This document shows positions 39,041 to 44,236 of a DNA stretch of 44,236 bases, piece after piece. The stretch's first letter is position 1. Each line of letters begins with the position of its first letter. Position numbers and translations under genes: made by a program. The notes under the pieces were generated by a model. The model made no database searches. It was not told the origin of the DNA and was given only the letters and a program-made list of their open reading frames with translations. Source of the DNA: Pseudolysinimonas_A sp965653335 (lineage in GTDB: Bacteria > Actinomycetota > Actinomycetes > Actinomycetales > Microbacteriaceae); assembly GCA_965653335.1 (NCBI GenBank), contig CBFGZU010000007.1, positions 1 through 44,236 of the forward strand, written 5' to 3'.

Positions 39041-41494
39041 ATGACCTCACCGCTGGGCACGACCACTCTCGAGCTGACCACGTGGCAGTTCTCCTCCGCG
39101 GGAACGAACGCCGAGACCCACGTGCGCCTGCCGCATGACGCGATGCTCACCGCGCCTCGGTCGCCCGACGCCCCAGGAGGCGCCGAAGTCGCCTACTTCC
39201 AGGGCGGCAGCTACGTGTACCGGACGAGCTGGACGGCGGACGTCGACCCGAAACTGTTCCCGCTCGTGGCCCTGCGATTCGAGGGCGTGCAGGGCGACGC
39301 CGTCGTCACCGTGAACGGCTCGCGCGTTGGCGTCATTCGCAGCGGGTACACCGAGTTCGAGTTCCCCATCGAGACCGTGCTCCGCTGGGGCCAGCCCAAC
39401 GACATCGTCGTTGACGTCGACAACTCCCAGCAGCCCACCGGTCGCTGGTATCCGGGCTCGGGTCTCTATCGTCCCGTCTACGTGGTTCTGCGGCCTCGTA
39501 CCCATTTCGCCGCGGATGGGGTGAGGCTGCGTACTCAGTCGGCGACCAGCTTCGGTGCGACCATCGTCGTCGATTACGCCGTCGAGAATGGCGACGATGC
39601 CATCGAGGCGACGTTTGAACTGATTCACGACGGGGTCGTCGCCGCCACCGGGGGGACGACCGGCAGTCAAGGCACCGTCACGATGACCGTGTGGAATCCG
39701 CTCTTGTGGTCGGCCGAAACCCCGCACCTCTACGAACTGATCTCGCACGTGCGACGGTCTGGTTCGATTGCCGACGAGCGACGGGAACGTGTCGGGTTGC
39801 GCACCGTGAGCGTCTCGGCTCAGAAGGGCCTGCTGATCAATGGCAAGCCGGTCAAGCTCGCCGGGGCGTGCCTCCACCACGACAACGGCCCCCTCGGCGC
39901 TGCGACACATCGCGCCGCCGAGTATCGCCGCATCCGCTTGCTGAAAGAGGCGGGATTCACCGCCATTCGCAGCGCTCACAATCCGATGTCGCGCCATCTG
40001 CTCGACGCCTGCGACGAGCTCGGCCTGTATGTACTCGATGAGCTCGCCGACTACTGGTTCGTGAGCAAATCCGCCCACGACGCGTCCGCGCGGTTCCGCG
40101 ACACCTGGCGTGAGGACGCGGACCGGATGGTGGAAAAGGACCGCAACAGGCCATCCGTGATCATGTATGCATCCGGCAACGAGATCCCGGAGACCGCGAC
40201 GCCAGAGGGTGTCGCGCTCACCCGTGAGATCACCCGGTATTTGCATCTCATTGATCCTGATCGCCCGGTGACGGTCGCCATCAACCTGTTCTTGAACGCC
40301 CTCGTCTCGATGGGCCAGTCGCCCTACAAGCCGACCGAGCAGGGAGGGAAGGCCATGGCGGGCAGCACGGAGGCGAACGTCATGATCAATCAGATCGGTC
40401 GCATGATGCACGTCGTGTCCCGGCTTCCACGCGCCGACAAAGCGAGCCGCGACGCGTTCGCCGAAGTCGATGTCGCGGGGTACAACTATGGGCTCGCACG
40501 CTACCGGCGCGATGTGCGTGCCTACCCTGACCGCGTCATTCTCGGCTCGGAGACACTGCCCGGTGATGTCCCCCGCGCCTGGAAGCTCGTCAACGAGCAC
40601 CCGAGCGTCATCGGCGACTTCGTCTGGGCCGGTTGGGAATACCTCGGCGAGGCCGGCGTCGCCGTCTGGGTGACGGGAAAACGGGCTGGGCTGGCGAAGC
40701 CGTACCCCTATCTGATCGCCGGGCCCGGCATGTTCGACCTCACGGGCCGTCCCGACATCAGCCTCCGACTTGCGCAGGCCGCGTGGGGTCGCCTCCCCGC
40801 CCCGGCGATCGGTGTCCGGCCCGTGAACCTCAGCGGGATGCCGATGGTGAGATCCGCGTGGCGCAACTCGGACGCGGTGGAGAGCTGGTCGTGGCGTGGC
40901 TGCGAGGGGCGCAAGGCCGAGATCGAGGTGTATTCCACCGACGACCACGTGGAGTTGTTCCTGAACGGCCGCCGCATCGGTCGCCGTCGGGCCGGGCAGG
41001 TCGCCGGGTTCGTGGCTCGCTTCACCGTCCCGTACCAGCCCGGGACCCTCACCGCCGTCGCCTACCGGCACGGAGTGGAAACGTCGCGGACCTCGCTGAT
41101 CTCCGCAACCGGTCCCCTCCATCTCGCGATCGCGGGCGAAACTCGCATTGTCGCCAACGGAGCAGACCTGGTGTTCGCCGAGATCGCCCTGGTCGACGAC
41201 TCAGGAGTCGTTGACATGCTCGCTGACCAAACCGTCGACATCTCGGTGTCAGGGCCGGGCGAGCTGATCGGCTTCGGCAGCGCCGCGCCGGCGAGCACCG
41301 AGAGCTTCCTCAGCACGAGTCGCACGACGTTCCGCGGTCGCGCCCTCGCCATCGTCCGCTCCACCGGCGAGCCTGGAACGATCACGGTCACCGCGTCGGC
41401 GCTTGCGGGCGACCCGGCAGAGCTCGTCATCGATTCTGTCGTGGCGGCGACAGAATGGGGCCCCACACCCGCCGTCGCCGCCCGCCTGCCCTAG
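39041..41494 (+). CDS. Glycoside hydrolase family 2 protein
   Basis: An 817-residue beta-glycosidase. Domain order: sugar-binding beta sandwich (residues about 1-160), immunoglobulin-like domain (about 165-265), TIM barrel (about 270-560), C-terminal beta domains. The GH2 marks are the loop AGFTAIRSAHNPMSRHLLDA, acid/base E381 in ASGNEIPET, and nucleophile E504 in ILGSETLPGD. No signal peptide, so it is cytoplasmic. The ATG at 39041 with AAGGAC upstream is preferred to an earlier open frame. Substrate (galactoside, glucuronide, mannoside or other) cannot be read from the sequence. No sugar transporter is next to it. Confidence 0.9.
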   Translation: MTSPLGTTTLELTTWQFSSAGTNAETHVRLPHDAMLTAPRSPDAPGGAEVAYFQGGSYVYRTSWTADVDPKLFPLVALRFEGVQGDAVVTVNGSRVGVIRSGYTEFEFPIETVLRWGQPNDIVVDVDNSQQPTGRWYPGSGLYRPVYVVLRPRTHFAADGVRLRTQSATSFGATIVVDYAVENGDDAIEATFELIHDGVVAATGGTTGSQGTVTMTVWNPLLWSAETPHLYELISHVRRSGSIADERRERVGLRTVSVSAQKGLLINGKPVKLAGACLHHDNGPLGAATHRAAEYRRIRLLKEAGFTAIRSAHNPMSRHLLDACDELGLYVLDELADYWFVSKSAHDASARFRDTWREDADRMVEKDRNRPSVIMYASGNEIPETATPEGVALTREITRYLHLIDPDRPVTVAINLFLNALVSMGQSPYKPTEQGGKAMAGSTEANVMINQIGRMMHVVSRLPRADKASRDAFAEVDVAGYNYGLARYRRDVRAYPDRVILGSETLPGDVPRAWKLVNEHPSVIGDFVWAGWEYLGEAGVAVWVTGKRAGLAKPYPYLIAGPGMFDLTGRPDISLRLAQAAWGRLPAPAIGVRPVNLSGMPMVRSAWRNSDAVESWSWRGCEGRKAEIEVYSTDDHVELFLNGRRIGRRRAGQVAGFVARFTVPYQPGTLTAVAYRHGVETSRTSLISATGPLHLAIAGETRIVANGADLVFAEIALVDDSGVVDMLADQTVDISVSGPGELIGFGSAAPASTESFLSTSRTTFRGRALAIVRSTGEPGTITVTASALAGDPAELVIDSVVAATEWGPTPAVAARLP

Positions 41495-41516
41495 CCTCCA
41501 CGAGCGCTCAGTTCCA

Positions 41517-41551
41517 AGCGAACTCCGCCTCCGCGCGCTCGCATCCTGAAC
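41517..41551 (+). pseudogene. Fragment of a second AraC-type gene (3' end only)
   Basis: 32 of 35 bases match 37833-37867, the end of the AraC-type gene including its stop codon. Read in that frame the fragment encodes SELRLRALAS then stop, against SELRLRTLTS then stop in the intact gene. The three changes are one silent and two Thr-to-Ala, like a diverged paralogue rather than a recent copy. No more of the gene is visible on either side. It lies 22 bp after the GH2 stop. Confidence 0.7.
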
Positions 41552-41567
41552 CGCGCGAGCCGCAACC

Positions 41568-43055
41568 TCATTCCGCGGTGGCTCGCACGACGTGCGGCTC
41601 AACGGGAGCAGCGATCGCATCGAGGTCTCGATCCGAGTGAGCGATGATCGCCTTCTCGGCCGCGAGGTCGATGTTTCGACAGAACACCCAGTACAAGACG
41701 AATCCGACGGGCAACCCGACGAAGAAGGCGACGTCGATGCCACCGATCGCAGCGGAGACAGGCCCGGTGTACCACCCGAGGTTCATGAAGGGAATCATGA
41801 TGGCCAAGGTCACCGCGTAGGCGGTCAGGCCCCTCCAGTTCCAGAGCCCGTACATCCCGTCGCGTTTGAACATCTCTCGCACCGAATAGTGACCGCGCCG
41901 CACGAGGAAGAAGTCGCTCAAGTTCACGGATGTCCACGGCGCCATCAGGTACGCCAGAACCGTCAGGACCGTGACGAAGCTGGTCGCGATGAAGTCATCG
42001 GGCAGCAGTGCGGCCGCGACGACTCCGACGATCCCCATGATCAGGATCGTCACTACCCTGATGCGACGGTTGGCGACGATCGGTCGAATGCTGTCGAGTG
42101 CCGTGATCAGAGTCAGCGACCCGCCGTAGACGCTCATCGCTGTCACGCCGAGCAGTCCGAGACCGCCCGTCACGATCATGATCGCCCCCATGCCGGGGAA
42201 CAGAGCGTCTCCGACCTGGTGGAGGCCGGCGATGAGACCTTCACTCGGGAGGAGCGCCGCGCACACCGCTCCGACGACCTCGAACGCCATGATGCCGAAG
42301 ATCAGCCCGGCAGACGTGAACCCGAGGATGCTGCTTCGCCGCGTGTGGGCCGGCATGTAACGCGAATAGTCGGAGACGTAGAAGGCCCAGGAGAGCTGGA
42401 AGGCAGCAGACGCGGACACGACGGTGAAGAAGAGAGCCGCGTCGAAGGTGCCGCCGAGGTCGAATGCGCTCGCGGGCAGAGCCTCGGTCACAGCCAGACC
42501 GATCAGGAACAGTGCGACGGCGATAATCAGCGCGATGGACACGATGCGCTGAGCGACGTGCAGCCAGTGATGCCCGAATATCGCCAGCACGATCACGACG
42601 ACCCCGAGCGCGATCGCCCAGACCGACGGGTTCCCGTTGCCGGAGAGTTCGGCGCCCGCAAGTCCGAGGACGTTCCCGCCGAGTACCACGTTGCCGAAGT
42701 ACACGACGACAGCGAGAGCCCAGATGAAAAGCGCCCCATACCGTCCGAACTGAGGCCGCGACTGGACCATCTGAGGCAACCCCAGATGCGGCCCCTGAGT
42801 AGCGTGGGCCGCGACCGGGATCGTGCCCAGGATGTTGCCGCACAACAGTGCGATGAGCGTCCAGCTGAGATTCAATCCGAGCGTGATGCCGATGGCTCCG
42901 GTTGCGAGACTCAGGAGGTGGGCGCTGCCGGCGAACCAGATCGTAGCCTGGTCAGATAGTCGGCCGGTTCTCTCTCTCGAGGGGACGTAGTCGATGGAGC
43001 GGATTTCGATGCTTGCCAGGCGTGATGCGGCAAGTGGATCAGACTTCGTTGTCAT
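41568..43055 (-). CDS. NCS1-family permease (purine-cytosine permease-like)
   Basis: A 495-residue integral membrane protein with about twelve helices. NCS1 marks: the N-terminal cytoplasmic stretch with IRSIDYVPSRERTGRLSDQA, then helix 1 with TIWFAGSAHLLSLATGAIG; QGPHLGLPQMVQSRPQFG; SWAFYVSDYSRYMPA; late APWTSVNLSDFFLVRRGHY. Proteins of this type import nucleobases, hydantoins or related compounds with H+ or Na+. Inside the putative island it is the only transporter. The ATG at 43055 has AGAGGCG upstream. Substrate open. Confidence 0.9.
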   Translation of the reverse strand: MTTKSDPLAASRLASIEIRSIDYVPSRERTGRLSDQATIWFAGSAHLLSLATGAIGITLGLNLSWTLIALLCGNILGTIPVAAHATQGPHLGLPQMVQSRPQFGRYGALFIWALAVVVYFGNVVLGGNVLGLAGAELSGNGNPSVWAIALGVVVIVLAIFGHHWLHVAQRIVSIALIIAVALFLIGLAVTEALPASAFDLGGTFDAALFFTVVSASAAFQLSWAFYVSDYSRYMPAHTRRSSILGFTSAGLIFGIMAFEVVGAVCAALLPSEGLIAGLHQVGDALFPGMGAIMIVTGGLGLLGVTAMSVYGGSLTLITALDSIRPIVANRRIRVVTILIMGIVGVVAAALLPDDFIATSFVTVLTVLAYLMAPWTSVNLSDFFLVRRGHYSVREMFKRDGMYGLWNWRGLTAYAVTLAIMIPFMNLGWYTGPVSAAIGGIDVAFFVGLPVGFVLYWVFCRNIDLAAEKAIIAHSDRDLDAIAAPVEPHVVRATAE

Positions 43056-43117
43056 GAGTACGCCTCTTTGATCGGGGTTGACGTGTGGGGCAACGCTAGG
43101 AGCGTGTGACCGGTCGG

Positions 43118-43138
43118 CCCATCCTGCGGAAGGATGGG
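43118..43138. promoter_or_regulatory. Palindrome between the NCS1 permease and TolB-like genes
   Basis: CCCATCCT (43118-43125), loop GCGGA, AGGATGGG (43131-43138): perfect 8-bp arms in the 140-bp divergent region. It could be an operator shared by both genes. The region otherwise shows no gene. Confidence 0.5.
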
Positions 43139-43195
43139 AATTGTCGGTTTCTTCATATCGGAGTCTGATTCGCCGGAGCGTTTAGGGTTCAAAGA

Positions 43196-44161
43196 GTGAC
43201 GTCGAGAGACACAAGCGAACACGCAGAGCCAGTTGATTCCGGTGGTCAGACGAGCATCCCGACTCGCATCCTTGCCACAGGCCAGCGGTCGCAGCTATGG
43301 ATCGTCGATGTCGTCGAAGGTTCTCGAGAGCTGGTCCTCGAGTCCGCCACGGTCCTGTTCGAAGCGCCGAACTGGACCGCCGACGGCGAGGCGCTGATCC
43401 TCAACGGGGCCGGGCGACTCTGGCGTGTCCCGCTTGCGGCACCGACCCTGCAACCCATCCCGCTGGCCGACATCCCAGACCTCAACAACGACCACGTCCT
43501 CGACCCCGACGGGCAGCACATCTACCTGTCCGCGGCGGACGGGCAGCTCTACCGCGCACCCCTCGCTGGCGGCACGACCGTGCGCATCACCGACCCGAAG
43601 ATGACCGACCTGACGCATTTCCTGCACGGCGTGAGCCCCGACGGCGAGAGACTCGCCTTCGTCGGGGTGCGCATCGATGATCAATGGAACGTGATGTCAG
43701 CGGAGCTGTACAGCATGAGCGCAGAGGGCGGCGACTACCGGCCGCTTACCGATGCCGGGATGCCCGCCGACGGACCCGAATACTCCCCCGACGGCGACTG
43801 GATCTACCTGAACACGGAGTCGTTCAGCGGCCACGCGCAGATCGGCCGGATGCGCCCCGACGGCCGAGGGCTGCAGCGACTCCGACACTCGAACACCGTC
43901 GACTGGTTCCCGCACGTGTCGCCCGACGGCTCGACGATTGTCTACCTCGCCTACCCTTCCGGAACCGTCGGGCACCCGGCCGATCTCTGGGTCGACCTCA
44001 TGGTGGTTGAGAACCACGCCTGGGATGAGGCACGGAGCGTCGTCCGGCTGTTCGGCGGGCAGGGCACCATCAATGTGAACAGCTGGTCGCCCGACAGCCG
44101 ACGCTTCGCCTACGTGGCCTACCCCACCCGAACGACGTCGCCACTCGATCGAGTGGGATGA
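43196..44161 (+). CDS. TolB-like beta-propeller protein
   Basis: A 321-residue protein built of WD40/PD40-type repeats: FEAPNWTADGEALILNGAGR, NNDHVLDPDGQHIYLSAADG, FLHGVSPDGERLAFVG, GPEYSPDGDWIYLNTESFSG, FPHVSPDGSTIVYLAY and VNSWSPDSRRFAYVAYP. These form about six blades of the TolB propeller. There is no signal peptide, so it stays in the cytoplasm, unlike TolB itself. Related proteins accompany glycoside-hydrolase clusters in actinobacteria; their function is undefined. GTG start at 43196 with a weak ribosome site. Ends 30 bp before the tRNA-Glu gene. Confidence 0.85.
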   Translation: MTSRDTSEHAEPVDSGGQTSIPTRILATGQRSQLWIVDVVEGSRELVLESATVLFEAPNWTADGEALILNGAGRLWRVPLAAPTLQPIPLADIPDLNNDHVLDPDGQHIYLSAADGQLYRAPLAGGTTVRITDPKMTDLTHFLHGVSPDGERLAFVGVRIDDQWNVMSAELYSMSAEGGDYRPLTDAGMPADGPEYSPDGDWIYLNTESFSGHAQIGRMRPDGRGLQRLRHSNTVDWFPHVSPDGSTIVYLAYPSGTVGHPADLWVDLMVVENHAWDEARSVVRLFGGQGTINVNSWSPDSRRFAYVAYPTRTTSPLDRVG

Positions 44162-44190
44162 AACGACCCCGTCAATGAGGAACAATCAGT

Positions 44191-44236
44191 TGGTGACCCC
44201 AGCGGGATTCGAACCCGCGTTACCGCCGTGAGAGGG
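44191..44236 (-). tRNA. tRNA-Glu (CTC), 3' part, cut by window edge
   Basis: The minus strand reads from the anticodon stem to the encoded CCA end. The anticodon loop CTCTCAC is at 44234-44228 with anticodon CTC at 44232-44230, followed by stem GGCGG. The T arm is GCGGG-TTCGAAT-CCCGC and the CCA lies at 44193-44191. The 5' half is outside the window. Its last bases (44192-44208) are the putative attachment site of the adjacent island. Confidence 0.93.
44192..44208. other. Putative attachment site inside tRNA-Glu 3' end
   Basis: The 17-bp sequence identical to 37885-37901. The tRNA remains intact at this end, with the island extending from its 3' side, which is the geometry made by tyrosine integrases that use tRNA 3' ends. 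Confidence 0.65.

Noticed and set aside
37902..44191. Prophage or integrative element with its own integrase
   Set aside because: No integrase, phage or conjugation gene is found between the repeats; only the attachment-site signature and cargo-like genes are seen.

Overview
The window comes from a high-G+C actinobacterium, most probably a member of the Microbacteriaceae. This rests on base composition (about 70% G+C by eye), frequent GTG/TTG starts, abundant GGATGCC/GGCATCC words, the core order recG / rsmD / thiL / DUF3515 / ddl / gpsA / plsC / murA / leuD / leuC, and a three-gene cassette known only from actinobacteria and proposed to import coenzyme F420-0. No species is claimed.

Region by region: (1) 1-4067 is a cyclic-amide/pyrimidine catabolism locus: the 5' end of an LLM-class oxidoreductase, a hydantoinase/dihydropyrimidinase and a carbon-nitrogen hydrolase, divergent from a MocR-type regulator. 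(2) 4273-7059 is the putative F420-0 ABC importer behind a structured leader. (3) 7113-9237 holds an orphan sugar-type binding lipoprotein and a phosphotriesterase-family hydrolase, each with a matching 7+3+7 palindrome upstream. (4) 9357-13922 is a TgpA-like transglutaminase / DUF58 / MoxR set. (5) 14085-17646 contains F420-0:glutamate ligase (cofE), an FGD-like LLM oxidoreductase, a pterin-dehydratase/VOC fusion and F420-dependent glucose-6-phosphate dehydrogenase (fgd). (6) 17774-32541 is mostly housekeeping: coaD, recG, corA, rsmD, thiL, ddl, gpsA, plsC, murA-like, leuDC with a leucine-codon leader peptide, and an FHA protein. (7) 32629-37865 has terC behind a yybP-ykoY-type Mn2+ riboswitch, a SRAP-family protein, a membrane protein, and an aldehyde dehydrogenase with an AraC-type regulator. 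(8) 37885-44208 is bounded by a 17-bp direct repeat, one copy being the 3' end of tRNA-Glu(CTC). It looks like a small tRNA-targeted genomic island with a LacI-type repressor, a GH2 glycosidase, an NCS1 permease and a TolB-like propeller protein, plus a fragment of a second AraC-type gene.

How the genes fit together: the F420 genes form a salvage scheme. The ABC importer would bring in F420-0, CofE would add the glutamate tail, Fgd would reduce F420 with glucose-6-phosphate, and the LLM oxidoreductases would spend F420H2. No deazaflavin-building genes (cofC, cofD, cofG/H) are visible here. Three copies of a 67-bp element (11-bp inverted ends around a centre of constant 45-nt length but variable sequence) lie next to these F420 genes. 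Regulation is visible in several places: a leucine attenuator, an Mn2+ riboswitch, paired LacI-type operators three helical turns apart, IclR-like palindromes and probable leaderless promoters.

The most unusual items are the 67-bp element family, the structured leader of the F420-0 cassette, and the tRNA-Glu island with its AraC fragment. Family calls are from recognition of the translated sequence; no database search was run.
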